From Cladorrhinum sp. PSN259 (lineage: Eukaryota; Ascomycota; Sordariomycetes; Sordariales; Podosporaceae), in NCBI GenBank assembly GCA_033725935.1, contig MU867082.1, positions 130,465 through 194,464 of the forward strand: 64,000 nt of DNA, read 5' to 3'. Position 1 is the stretch's first letter, and each line of letters starts with the position of its first letter. The notes beneath the pieces were generated by a model that had not been told where the DNA came from, made no database searches, and saw only the letters and a program-made list of their open reading frames with translations. The translations under genes and the position numbers were made by a program. This document shows, in pieces, positions 23,281-34,059 of the stretch.

Positions 23281-25114
23281 GGTTGTTTTCTTTGCAATGA
23301 TATGCAGAGTAGCAAGAATTGCAGGAGCCTAGGGCAAGGTGCAGCGCCGTCTTTTAAAGTGAAAGTCCCAAGCAAGGTGTAAAGGTGAGTGCTATCAAAG
23401 ATTTCGTCAGCGATTGGTAATTTGTACCAAGGCAGAGAATGTTGTGTAAAGGTGTAAAAAAAAAAAAGCTCGCGTGGAATAAAGTGCAAAAAGACGAGTA
23501 CGAAAAAATTTATTGATCTGAGAGAGAAAGAGAGAGAGGTAATGGGATTGATCAAATTGAAATGCTTATTTAAAAACTTCCAAGGTTGTTGCTGTCGTCG
23601 TCGGAGGTACAGTATAAGAATGATTTTTTTTTTGCAAGGAATGTCAACTTGGAGATTGTGTGGTGACTCTTCAGTCTGATTGTGTGCGTGTGTATGTGTG
23701 TGAAAGGAATAGTCAGACGCTAGGCAAGACTCTGGAAAAGAAAAGAAAAATGAGAGAGAAAGAGATGCAATATGACGACTTACGGCCAAAGGGCTCTTTC
23801 CTCTTCTCCCCCTACCAGGACAGCTTAAACTTAAAGAAGCTTCCTCCTGCCAGGTTGACTCAACTTTGAAGGAAACTTGCAGGAAGTCTGAGCTACCCGA
23901 GCTGACCTTCCGTTTGCTCTCCTCCTTTGTAAAACAAAAGCAATACAAAGAACAATAAAAGCAAGCGCAAACGGAGCAAGAGAAGGCGGGAGGAGGAGGA
24001 GAAAAAGAAGAAGGATGGAAGTTTTGGCGTGTCGCAGAAATCTGGCAGCTGCTGCTGCTACAGCAACGAGCAACGAGGCAGTGAGGAGAGAGGTGGGAAG
24101 CTCTCTCTAAGAAACCCCACTATCGGTTAAGTGTGTGCATTTATTTAATGTGGTAAAATAATATTTTCTGTCGAAGAGGGGTTGGGGGGGCCGCCAACGA
24201 GTTGGTAAAGGAGAAAAAGAAGAAAAAAAGGAAAGAAAAAAAAGGGTGAGGACAAGCCATCTTTGGTTGAACCGTAAAGGGAAAATCTGCCTTCGATGAT
24301 CTGGTTGACGTCAGGCATCAATGATGGAACGTGTCAGATAGTAGGCCTCAGTGCATAGTGTGATGATGACAACCGTAAATGGGAGGCAAAATTCTTGTGC
24401 AGCGAGCCCATTAAAAAATTATAAGCATTGAGATGAGAAAGAAATGGTGTGTTGCAGATGCCTGTGGTCGTATTGCCTTTCTGGGCTACACCTCCAGAGC
24501 TTTAGGAATACACAAAGCGGGGTTGAACTTGGTGAACTGGGGGGTAGCTCTGAGAATGCCTTGGCTGAAGGCAGGGTGGCCAGCCACTCCGTGAAACCGC
24601 GAAGCAGCAACAAGAAAGGGACGCGTGGTCACGCGTCAATTAATTGCCAGTCTGGGAAGTGGCGTCTTGTTGAACGTATGGCAGGAGCTGCGTGGAAACC
24701 GGGGCTCGGAGGAAGTGATTGGATGGGTAAGAAGCAATGCAAACGAAGAGTTGCCGTCATTTATCAATCTTTCTCACACGGGCCGTTTGCAATGGTTATC
24801 ATTCGTACAAACGGAGGCTGCCGTCCATGCGAACTCTAATCTTGTCAAAAGTATGGAATACTCCATCTGACTCCAGAGGCCGGATCGTTACTCATGGTGA
24901 GTGACTCACTGCCGTCAGAGAAGTGATGGGTATGGCCTCATGACTGCTCAGTCAGGAAAACATCGTCTTGCAGGAAGAGAAAAAGGGTATCTGATTCATT
25001 ATAGCAAACTAATATTACATGACCAAAAATAACAATAAACCCATCATTATTTTCCCAATCCTAATTGCCGGTTTTCCTGTTCCCCTCCAAATCCTCCATC
25101 ATTCAGAACCTTTC
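23281..25114. other. Intergenic region upstream of Argonaute
   Basis: This 1.8-kb stretch contains the Argonaute promoter and 5' leader and, at the right end, the 3' UTR of the leftward lectin-like gene. It is purine-rich between about 23,940 and 24,250. The plus-strand open frame at 24444-24839 has no family features, and I accept no gene here. Confidence 0.45.
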
Positions 25115-26811
25115 TCAAGACAGCAGCGGAACCTCTCCAACATCCCTCCACCCCGCGCCATCAAACCAAACCTCTCTAACCTTGCCTCCACTCTGCAAAA
25201 AACACCTATTCATGTCCTTCTGTCCGCTCAACCTCACCTCAGTCAGCTCCCAAAGCGCCATAGTGACGCACGCAATCTCGGTTGCTTTATCAGGCACAAC
25301 CTTATCCAGTCCCTCGGCTCTCACCGGTCCCTTCCAGCCGTTCTCGTCCTGGTGAGCGTCGTACAACTTGCCGTCATCACCGACGAACAAAACATAGGTA
25401 TTAACCAGATTCTTTGTTCGTCCATACACGAATCCTCCCATGCTGTTCGTTTTGTTGGTAGGGAACGCAACGCCCGTTGGTCCTGTTTCCACCCATTATC
25501 ATAATCAGTATCAATTAAATATAAAAAGCAGGGAAGAAGTATAAATTACCATTAGACCAAGCCCACCCATCAACGTTACTCCCGTTACTACTACTCAGGT
25601 ACGTGCTCAATTCCCCTTTGTTGTTGACGTACAGGAAACCGGCTGCATCCTGGTACGTTACGGCGGTGGGCAACAAGACTAATCCCGTACCCGGGAATGC
25701 GTCGACGTTTTGAGGCAAGGTGTAATTCTCCCAGGAGCGTCCTTCGAACGACCAGTCCCTGAAATACTGGATTGTGCCGCCCTGAGTGGAAGGATTGTTC
25801 TGGGCGATAAGGACGGGATGGTATGCGGATATTTTTGTGGACGAAGACAAAGGAGTTTGAGCAGAGGTGAGAGAAGTTATTTGAGAGACGGAAGATTGGG
25901 TTGATGATTCCTGGAAGCGGTGGCCTGATAGTTGGGATTGGGGGGATAGGTAGTAGAGGGATATTTCGGGCTTTTTTGAGGTATACCAATTAGTATAGAG
26001 TAAGAAAAGAGGGAGAGAGAGAGAGTAAAAAACTAACAGGTTGCTTGGCAATATTAGCAGTCGCAGCCAAGGAGGGACTCCCACTCGCAAGAGTCTTGAT
26101 GCTCGTAAAGTTTTCTGGCTTGGACCACCCTTTATTCCCTTCGCTCGAGTATCTCGAGCGACGAATGACGCCGTCTGCCCCTTGATAAAATAGCCAGATG
26201 TGGAAGAAGGCTCCCTCCCGCCATCCTGTTGCTGCCAAGGGCGAATTTTGTTTTATTATTGATTGGAAGGCGGCAACCGATGCGGCAGTATTTGATGTCG
26301 TTGTTGCCGTTGTTGCTGTCGTTGTCGAAGATGCGGAGGCTGGGTTACTTAAATTGCTCTTTGGAGCCTTCTTCATCTCTCTCGATCCCACAACTCCCCC
26401 GATGATGCATCCCAGCACCACTAGCACGCCGATTATTATGGCCAGGACGAGCCATAGTCGTCTAAAAGACTCGCCCCTCTGGTTTCCCCCGTCTTGCCTT
26501 CTTCTTCTTGGCTCTCCAGGCTCAGAGTATTTAAGAGGAGCAAATTTGTTTCGCGAGTATGCTGAGGAGGAGCCTCCTCCTCCCCCTCCTCCCCCTCCTC
26601 CTCCGTCCTGTCGACTGTCGAGAAATCTGTTATTATTGTTTGCGGTTGGAGATTGTACTCTGTTATCACTACTGTGTGCGGGGACGACTTCGGGATATTT
26701 CCCTTCCCGATCTGTTGCTACCTCCAGTCCTTCCCTCTCGAATACCACTTCCAGACCTGGTTGAGAATCACGAGAATCTGAGTCGTACTGGAATCTTGTC
26801 AGGGATGACAT
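25115..26811 (-). CDS. Type II membrane protein with fucose-lectin-like propeller domain
   Basis: Exons 26811-26038, 25970-25550 and 25482-25115 give 520 residues. Donors are GTTAGT and GTAATT; TACTAAT and TACTGAT branch points are visible. The N-terminal 118 residues are charged and hydrophilic, with an 11-glycine run at about 70-80. One membrane helix lies at about 119-141 (LVLAIIIGVLVVLGCIIGGV), then a Ser/Thr-rich stalk. The outer domain has repeated aromatic blades (FFHIWLFYQGADGVIRRSRY, GWSKPENFTSIK, IQYFRDWSFEGRSWENYTLP, AGFLYVNNKGELS, VLFVGDDGKLYDA, VREVWFDGAGWRD). These resemble the blades of the fungal fucose-specific lectin (AAL) family: sugar-facing Arg/Glu, a Trp, and W..P ends. 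A role in binding fucosylated glycans at the cell surface or in the secretory path is inference. Similar single-pass fungal proteins exist as uncharacterised genes. Confidence 0.8.
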
Positions 26812-26941
26812 TGTTATGGTGGTAGTAGTAATCGGTATTGATGGTGGTTATATCTCATATCCTTTCATCGCAAGACCATCCCCTTCCCAAAGAAAAGGAC
26901 CACGCGTTCCGTTGTCTGTGTGTAATTGTGTGATGTGTGTA

Positions 26942-26964
26942 TGTGTGTGTGTGTGTGTGTGTGT
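26942..26964. repeat. GT dinucleotide microsatellite
   Basis: A GT run about 130 bases upstream of the lectin-like gene's start codon. It falls in the likely 5' leader or core promoter. Confidence 0.8.
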
Positions 26965-27494
26965 CTGTGTGTCCCTTCAGCCGGGAGGGGAAGTGGAAGG
27001 GGAAGGGGAACGGGAAGAGGGGTGATACAAAAAGATACGCGTGTGCTTCCTCTCATTCATATATATACATGTATAATCTATCTTCAGCTCCTCAGCTTCT
27101 CAGCCCTTCCTTCCTCGACCACTCCCCCCGGACGTTGTTAGGTATGATTCACCCATCCCAGTCCGTTCTTTGGACACACCCTACCCTTCCAAAAGAAACG
27201 ATCCGAGCGCACGAGCGCAATCTGCACCATTTTCCTTGGCTTCCCGAACCCGAGAGAACTCTAACATACAATTCCAATTGTAGACAGACAGGGCAGACAA
27301 AACTAATTGCCGAAGGGGGGGACGGGCGGACCTGGGGTGATGGTCCCCCCCCCGCCGTCTTTCCCAAGATTGGTCCGACCATTCAACCACAAAATCAAAC
27401 CCCTTGAACGTGCGGCGGTTAATTATTCTTTATCACCTTCGCTTCTTTTCTCCCGGTACCAGAGCACCCAAAACCGTTTATTTTCATCATCACC

Positions 27495-27541
27495 CGTTTA
27501 GATGATACTATTGTTGGGGGTGGTGGTGCTTCATCTAAACG
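27495..27541. repeat. 11-base perfect inverted repeat (hairpin)
   Basis: CGTTTAGATGA (27495-27505) is matched by its exact complement TCATCTAAACG (27531-27541) across a G-rich loop of 25 bases. It lies about 690 bases upstream of the lectin-like gene. It could be a regulatory palindrome; the function is unknown. Confidence 0.6.
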
Positions 27542-28311
27542 TAACCAACCACGCTAACAAAGGTCGGTACCAACCCGTCTTCTTCTTCTTCCTCTTCCTC
27601 TTCTTCTTCGTGATGAAGTCAGGTAAGGTGCTTGGCAGCTTCTGTTTGCACAGACACTAACCGTTAGTCCCTACCAAAGGTTTGCTTCCGGAATAAACGT
27701 TTGGCGTAGCAGTCAACCCAAGTTTGACAGGTCCCTTTGCCATTTAGTGTCCGTGATCTTCGTTCCGATTCCGAATGGACGAGAGAGGGTTCGTCTGGGG
27801 GACTTGGCATTGTCATGCTTACCCCCCTCCCCGGGCTTTTTGTAACGCAGGCCTGCATATGTGGCCCCCTGAAAAGTTGAACTTGACACCAAAAGGGATT
27901 CGTTCTGGAAATTCTTGGGTGTCTAACCAATCAGAACCAACGATAATTTACAGTACATACCGCGCGCGTCGTTGGCTTTCTGGTTTCAAGCGTTCATAAA
28001 AAACAAACCTTGACTCGCTGCAACATTGGAACAGCTGGGAAATGCAATTGGGAGGCACATAATACTTGTGGCCCTGTGACGGAGATAAGTGCCATAAATC
28101 CTGGGGAAAGAGGAGAAAAACGAAATTCCCATTGGATGATAACGACGTCACGAGGTTTGAGCTCTGGAAATCCGGGGATGTGATGAAAGTCTGAAGCCGT
28201 TTTATTTGCCGCCTTTTTTTCTTTTCTCCTGTCAGGAGAGACAGACACAAGAAATCCGGGTTCTTTGTAGTGATCGTGTAACCGGAATCACCGCAACACA
28301 TCATCCCATTT

Positions 28312-28346
28312 CCTTTCCCTTCCCTTCCCTTCCCTTCCCTTCCCGC
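28312..28346. repeat. TTCCC pentanucleotide repeat
   Basis: About seven pentanucleotide units in a gene-free region. It is a pyrimidine tract on the plus strand. Confidence 0.75.
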
Positions 28347-29688
28347 TTCTTTCTTTCAAGCGAAAAGGGAGAAAACATGCATGCATGGAAAGCAAATATC
28401 GCTAGGTATAATTCCATGGTTGGGCCCACATGTATTTTCTGGCCCCCATCCCGTCCACCATCCATGCATCCGTCCATCGTTGCCTTATCCATCCTCTCGG
28501 TACCACCCGTTATTCTGCGCCTCGTCCTACCCCGTAATTAGTCCATGTCGGATCCGGAGAAGCAATCATAATGGCCGCGGTATTATTAAGGTGCTACATA
28601 GTACCGGCATCCGGAATCCTGAATGAGTGATAGAGATGGAGAAAAAAGAGAGCGAGACATGGCTCTGTTACGGACCAAACATGACAAGCATAAGTGGTGC
28701 TTTCGGGACTCGGATGGAATGACTTCCTTCCCGTACCACCATACACGTTTAGAGATATCGCCATGAGCAAGTTTGTCTCGTGATTGCGTGCACACGTTAC
28801 TAGTAGGTAGTCTTCTAGAGGGCCTCCAGAGATCTTCACAACCTCCGGCCACGACCACACGGCCTCCATCAACATCTACACTATGTACATACATGGGTCG
28901 CATGGATTTGTCAAGTAGAGGTCGGTCCAAGTTCTCAATGGATCTCTTCGGAGATCATCATGTTGAAGTCCAAAATCAAGTTCTGAAGAGCTTTCTATCT
29001 CCTAATGCTTGTGGCTATTATCATTCACACATGGCGGCAGCAACAAAAGGCCATAAATTATCCTGCCATTGTTTTTTTTTTTTTAGTCTAGATTTCAGTT
29101 GTTGTGTGGTTCTCGAGTTGTCGTCACCGCCGATGAATCAAGCGATTGGGGCGGCGCTCGACAACTCGTCTTTATCATAACAATGAGGTTTTTTCTTTCT
29201 CCCAGTATCTAGACACGCCATTCGTCACAGTTGTTTGTTGTCTGTATTCTCACCTCAAACTTGGCCCCCGAATGATGATCCCAAACTGCTTAATATTCAC
29301 CCACCCGTGCTTTCAAAAGCCTTGACCCCCTCCTCCTATAGCACGCACGGCAAGGTCAGGTAGTGAGTGACTTCCCCCTTTCTCCTTTCTCCTTCCTCTC
29401 TCTCCCCTTCAGACTTTCACGTTTCTTTCTCCCCTTTGGCCATGTCGCACCGGCCCCCAATATCCCTAGACCACAAATCACTTTACCGTTCTGACACTCG
29501 AAATTCCCACTCAGAACCTCTTGGAACAGTGATGACGTTCACCCCTTTCTTCCGAACCATGGATCTCACCCGCCACAAAAACAACCACAACCTCCACCGC
29601 AACCGCAACTCCCACGCAAGCCACAGCCAAACCTTCCTGAACTCTCCCTCCCCTTCATAAGCAAGATTTCGAAGAAGCAGCATTCAAC

Positions 29689-29813
29689 GGTCCTGTGGGC
29701 GAGTGGTTAACCACCTGGTCAACAGCGTTTGATTTCACCCAGCGTTGCATTTCCTAAAGCGGAAGTTCAGCGAAGGGGCCAGGAAGACGTCAGTTCGAAC
29801 CTGACCGGGACCA
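29689..29813 (+). tRNA. Intron-containing tRNA-like gene, isotype uncertain
   Basis: The acceptor arm pairs fully: GGTCCTG (29689-29695) with CGGGACC (29806-29812), discriminator A29813. The T arm is perfect: GTCAG, TTCGAAC, CTGAC (29789-29805). The anticodon stem is CCTGG (29714-29718) with CCAGG (29779-29783), leaving 60 bases between, which fits a 7-base loop plus an intron of about 53 bases. The variable loop is 5 bases (AAGAC), so it is class I. The internal promoter boxes are good: an A-box-like TGGGCGAGTGG and a B-box AGTTCGAACCT. A T-run terminator follows. The D arm is odd: the usual 10-13/22-25 stem does not form, and a shifted GTGG/CCAC pairing is better. The loop starts TCAACA, giving AAC (Val) with a C at position 33, or CAA (Leu) if the register shifts by one. 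It may be a functional unusual tRNA or a decaying one. Confidence 0.7.
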
Positions 29814-29817
29814 AGAA

Positions 29818-29834
29818 TTTTTCTTTTTTTTTTT
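29818..29834 (+). terminator. RNA polymerase III T-run terminator
   Basis: A run of five T, a C and then eleven T begins within five bases of the tRNA-like gene's 3' end. This is the expected Pol III stop signal. Confidence 0.7.
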
Positions 29835-30780
29835 CTTCTTTGCTTCTTCTTTTTTTGCTTCTTCTTGTTTTCCGGTTTACCTATTCTTACAGTTCTTATA
29901 GGCACCGATTAGAACCAACCATCCGACGACCAATACCGATAGAGGGAGTGAGAGAGAGGTGTGAATTCCTGTGCCAATCATGAACTTGAGCCGATAATAT
30001 AAGTGAACAAGCCCGCATAACTCACATGAACGAATCGCATGTTTTTTTTTTTTTTTTTCCCTTTCTAGTTCAAAAATCAAGGTTTTGGTTTGCGATAGGA
30101 ATTGTAAAAAAAAGACTTTGCCCTGCCCGTTCCCAACGAATCGCAATGTCTATCGATTCATCCGCTGTTACAACAACCTCTTGGGCAAAAAAAATGTCGT
30201 CTTCGTCTGCGGAATATTAACTGGAAGAAAATTCAACAAAGTTTGAAGCTGCAGGGTTGGTATAGAGAGAGAGAGCCCCTGAAATATCCTGTTTTGAGAA
30301 TGAATGAAAGTCGGAGGGAAAAAAGAAATACCAGAAAGTGAAACTTCATTTCCAGTATCATCTTTCGAAACTCATATACTCTCTAAAAGGGGTTGTGGGA
30401 GATGATAAATTCACCAGAGGTTTGGTACATACATAAACCTACAAAGTTCGTGGCCGAGAATGAAACCACAGTCAGAAAAACAACAGTCAGAAATACCGAG
30501 TTGGATGTATCAGACTTACCAAGTTTGATGGAAAGTGTCGCCCGTTCCCAACACACGATTCTCATTTGCTATCTTCATGTCATCATGGCCAATCATAAAA
30601 AATCTGAATCACCTTCACTATTGCAACACCTGATCCCCAAAAGAGAAGATCCATAACGAAGCACAATGTATGCCCATGAAAAGAAATCCAAGCAAAATAC
30701 AAGAAATAACAATAGAAAAACATGACCCTTTTTTTGGAATTTCAACAAATAAACAAAAAGTCATGCCCACATCCTCAACT
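29835..30780. other. Gene-poor region, right part
   Basis: About 0.95 kb between the tRNA-like gene and the 3' end of the leftward spermidine-synthase-like gene. It contains a T-run at 30041-30058 and AT-rich DNA. No coding frame is convincing. Confidence 0.45.
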
Positions 30781-32723
30781 TTACCAAGCCTCCCAAATAG
30801 CAGCAGGCAAGACAGTCCTCATGATCCCCCAATGCCCAGTAGCGCTCATCTCATGCCACTTGACCAGCCTCTCCGTCTCATTCTTCCTCAAAACACCCGC
30901 GCTCTCCTCGCTGGGCGCAACAAAGTCGGTGTCCTTTACCTCATGCTGAGGCATCAGGAAAGCCTGTCTCGACGGGCTGTTGAGCATGTCCCTCTCGGTA
31001 GGGTTGCGGAACCTTAGTTTGCCGCTCGTTTGCTTGGTGCAAAAGATGACCATGTTCGTAAAATCCCCGCCGGTCTTCTGGAACAATAGATCATCACGAG
31101 GGTGCTCGCGGAAGTTGCGGCATGTAGGGAAGACGGTCTTGATAGTTTCGACGATGATGCGTGGTGGTGGGAGGGCGAGATCTCCTGCGTAATTCTAAAA
31201 AACTGTTAGTGCGGAGCATGATAGGCGAGGGGAAGAAAAGCTTACAATAGCAATGACACCGTTGGGCTTGAGCAGCACGTTGAGGTTCTGCAGGAACTCC
31301 AAAGTGAAGAGAGGGATAGGCTCAGCACCACCAGTGAATACATCATGGATGATGTAATCATATCTCTGCCCCTGCTCATCAGCAGCAAGCCGATCAGTGT
31401 AGCTGACTGCATCCTCAATAACCGACGTATGGTTCTTGGGAAGCTGGAAGTACTTGGAGGCAAACTTGTGCACAATAGGGTCAATTTCCACGACCGTCGT
31501 GTCAATGCCGTGAGCCACAAGAGCAGCAGGAGTAGTTCCGATACCCAGACCACTAACAGAAGTTAGCTTTCTCTCCCTATCATTTTCAACGACAAAACTC
31601 ACATAACCAACGCCTTGGCCTTTTCATCCTTGACAGGCTTCTTCATCTCAACCAATCTCACAGCCTCCAACATGGCAAAAACGCCGTAGATCGGTTCAGC
31701 GACCTGATTGCCCTCAAACTGAGGTTGCCCAATAAACTTGACCCACTCCCCTCCCAACAGACTATGATCGCACCTCATGAGTCTATACCCTTCCTTGGGA
31801 CTGTCGATCACGGAAATATAACCCGTCAAACTCTCCGCCCTCTCCATAACCACATATCCAACATTTTCCAACCCCGCATTCAGTCTACCCAACGCCAAAT
31901 CCGTAGGAGCATGCGTATTCAGCAACGCAGTATGCAAAACAGCCGGCAAAGTAAACAATAAAAGCTTACTCGGCGCAAAAAGCGCACAACTAGCCGCCAG
32001 GACCATCTCCATGCCTATCCGCGTGTTCAACACCGTCCGTCCCACGTACTCCTCCACCTTCTCTCCAAGGATCTTTTCCGCCCCCTTGAAAAACCCATAG
32101 CTGCCCAATCCAGGCAATGCCTCCCCAATGAAACTGGGCAGCTTGCTCCCAACACCCAAATCCGAGCCATCCAAGTAAGTAGCCACGCAACCCGCGCTGA
32201 CAACCACAAGAGGAAAAAGCGTAACCAGCTCCGTAACCAACGGGCCCCAAACGGCAGTCAAAACCCCACTGGACTCGGCAAGGAAATACTGAACGACAGG
32301 CACGTAAACAGCCAACAGCGGAAGTAGCTTCTCAGGCTTGAAGGGCAATGCCCTGCCCAGAATCAAATTCGAAGACCACCCCACGAAGCAGCCGGCCATG
32401 ACCAGTTGGGAATGCCATTTCGCCGAGGGGATGGATCCGTACACGGGAGAGAGGTTCAACTGGGAGACGCGCGAGTAGATAGCAATGAGAGAGAGGAGTA
32501 AAAAGGATTTGGTATAGATGGTTACTTGTTCTCCTAACCTTTTGTAGGGCGTCTCGGTGCGTGCTTTTGCGGCTAGGGATTTGAGTTCTGCTTCGAATTC
32601 CTGTCGGGATTTTTGGATCGGGATTGGCTCTTCATGCGTGGGAGGTAACGGTTGTGATGATGATGGTGGTTGTGAGGGGGTCCCTGGGTAGGGGGATGGT
32701 TTTCTTTTGAGTCCTGGTGCCAT
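30781..32723 (-). CDS. Membrane-fused spermidine-synthase-like protein
   Basis: Exons 32723-31603, 31552-31246 and 31194-30781 give 613 residues. Donors are GTGAGT and GTAAGC, and the joins read ALVIGLGIGTTPAAL and GVIAINYAGDLAL. A hydrophilic start (MAPGLKRKPSPYPGTPSQPP) is followed by several hydrophobic segments between about residues 65 and 290. The C-terminal half is an aminopropyltransferase-type Rossmann domain: LGIGTTPAALVAHGIDTTVVE then IDP, the second loop DAVSYTDR, and YDYIIHDVFTGGAEPIPLF. The catalytic-site aspartate motif of true spermidine synthases (DSSDP) appears here as HDVFTGG, as in bacterial spermidine-synthase-like proteins, so the substrate may differ from putrescine. 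Fungi have a separate soluble spermidine synthase. It is divergent from OPI3 at 33278. The real reaction is unknown. Confidence 0.85.
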
Positions 32724-33277
32724 TTTGACAGTTGGTGATGATCTGTCACACTCACAGAACAATGAAGATGTTGGAGATGGAAGCCCAAGAAATGTTTTAT
32801 TCTGGATGATGTGGTCTCATTTTGGCGATTGGTTGGTTTCAGATTCAGGCCGTCAACGCACGATCAAAGGAGCTTCAGGTGCCGCACCACACTTTTGGGA
32901 CATTGCCCAGGAAGCTTTCAGTGGGCATCGGTGGACTGCACGAAGCTCCCCCCCTGTTCCCTTGTTTCTTGGCGGAGGGGGAGCTTTGCCCGGTCTCCTT
33001 GGGTGGAGTCAACGTCATTGGGGTTTACCCCCACTTTCCCCAAGGCTTCAACGAAAAAAAAGGCAAGGTTCCCTTGCCGGGCGGTCTGCACATGCTTTTC
33101 AAGGCCAATTTTTCTGTAGAGGGGAGACAGACTTCTGTCCTCTGCCACGAGCTTCTGTGGTTTACTTGTCCCGCTTCCTTCCCCAGATTAAAAAAAAAAG
33201 CTCCCGTGCAACCTTGAGCTTCACGAATTGGTGTTTTCTTCCCATACCTACCTACCCCTCCATTACCACTACACACC
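32724..33277. promoter_or_regulatory. Bidirectional promoter, spermidine-synthase-like / OPI3
   Basis: Only 554 bases separate two start codons that face away from each other, so the promoter region must be shared. It contains an A-run (33052-33062) and a TA-poor core. I see no clear TATA box. Confidence 0.55.
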
Positions 33278-34059
33278 ATGTCGTCTCTTCCCGTGTCCTT
33301 CTCCGAGCTGGTTGAATATGTTGATTTCAACAAGCGCAGCTTCTTGAGTATGTTGTCTTCGGGCCGAATTACATTTTAATGTGGTCTTTCTCTGACGACG
33401 AACTCTAGTCTCGGCTGCTTCAATTGCTTTCAACCCAACGTTCTGGAAGTAAGTTCTAGTTCTAGAAACCATGACTTGCAAGAGAGAATGGTCACTAATA
33501 AGGGACTTGTTACAGTATCGTTGCCCGTAAAGAATACCGCACCAAGTTCCTTACCAAGGCTTTCCGTGGCAACAGAGATGTAGCGTGCTATGCTCTCGCC
33601 GTGACCATCTTCGGTCTCGGTCTTGTTCGCGACTTCCTCTACGAGCGCGCCCTTCGTGATCAGCCATCGCATCCCGCTCTCGCGGGACAGAATGTCACCT
33701 ACGCTGCTTATGCACTGTTGGGTATTGGAAACCTTTTGGTTGCTTCCTCTACATGGCAGCTGGGCATTCAAGGCACCTTCCTCGGTGATTACTTTGGTAT
33801 CCTGAAGGACAAGATGATTACTGGGTTTCCATTCAACATTACGAGCGCCCCCATGTACCACGGTTCTACCCTGAGCTTCCTCGGTACTGCTCTTCTCTAC
33901 GGAAAACCCGCCGGCATCTTCCTCACTCTTCACGTTCTCCTGGTCTACACCATTGCGATCCAGTTCGAGAACCCCTTCACTGCCGGTATCTATGCCAAGC
34001 GCGATCGCGAGAGAGCCAAGGCCAAGGCCGGTGGCTTCGAGGAGAAGAAGGAGCTTTAA
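33278..34059 (+). CDS. opi3: Phosphatidyl-N-methylethanolamine N-methyltransferase (OPI3 type)
   Basis: This membrane enzyme of the endoplasmic reticulum carries out the last two S-adenosylmethionine-dependent methylations from phosphatidylethanolamine to phosphatidylcholine. Exons 33278-33347, 33409-33448 and 33516-34059 give 217 residues. The middle exon is only 40 bases; donors are GTATGT and GTAAGT. The start reads MSSLPVSFSELVEYVDFNKR, then SFL joins ISAASIAFNPTFWNIVARKE. Four hydrophobic segments are visible. The C-terminal conserved region includes GSTLSFLGTALLYGKPAGIF, containing the GxxxxYGxPxG SAM-contact pattern, and the family end ENPFTAGIY. The length matches fungal OPI3. The tail is Lys/Arg/Glu-rich (AKRDRERAKAKAGG). 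Neurospora calls its counterpart chol-2, as I remember. Confidence 0.95.

Larger units (their letters stand above)
26812..29688. other. Gene-poor region, left part
   Basis: Nearly 2.9 kb without a supportable gene. It starts with the promoter of the leftward membrane-lectin gene, including a GT microsatellite at 26942-26964. Further on are a hairpin at 27495-27541, a CTT-rich run near 27580 and a TTCCC repeat at 28312-28346. Open frames at 26937-27407 and 28773-29180 are low complexity or unlike proteins. Confidence 0.5.

Noticed and set aside
22989..23948. 319-residue minus-strand frame covering the RGG exon and its upstream region
   Set aside because: It reads the repeat in the wrong frame (Val/Ala/Glu runs) and has a leader full of Phe/Ser/Leu; the Argonaute frame with RGG boxes is the real one.
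26937..27407. 156-residue plus-strand frame upstream of the lectin-like gene
   Set aside because: It starts in a GT microsatellite and has no protein-like features; it overlaps the likely promoter.
29367..29660. 97-residue plus-strand frame just before the tRNA-like gene
   Set aside because: Ser/Pro/His-rich low-complexity content and no conserved motif.
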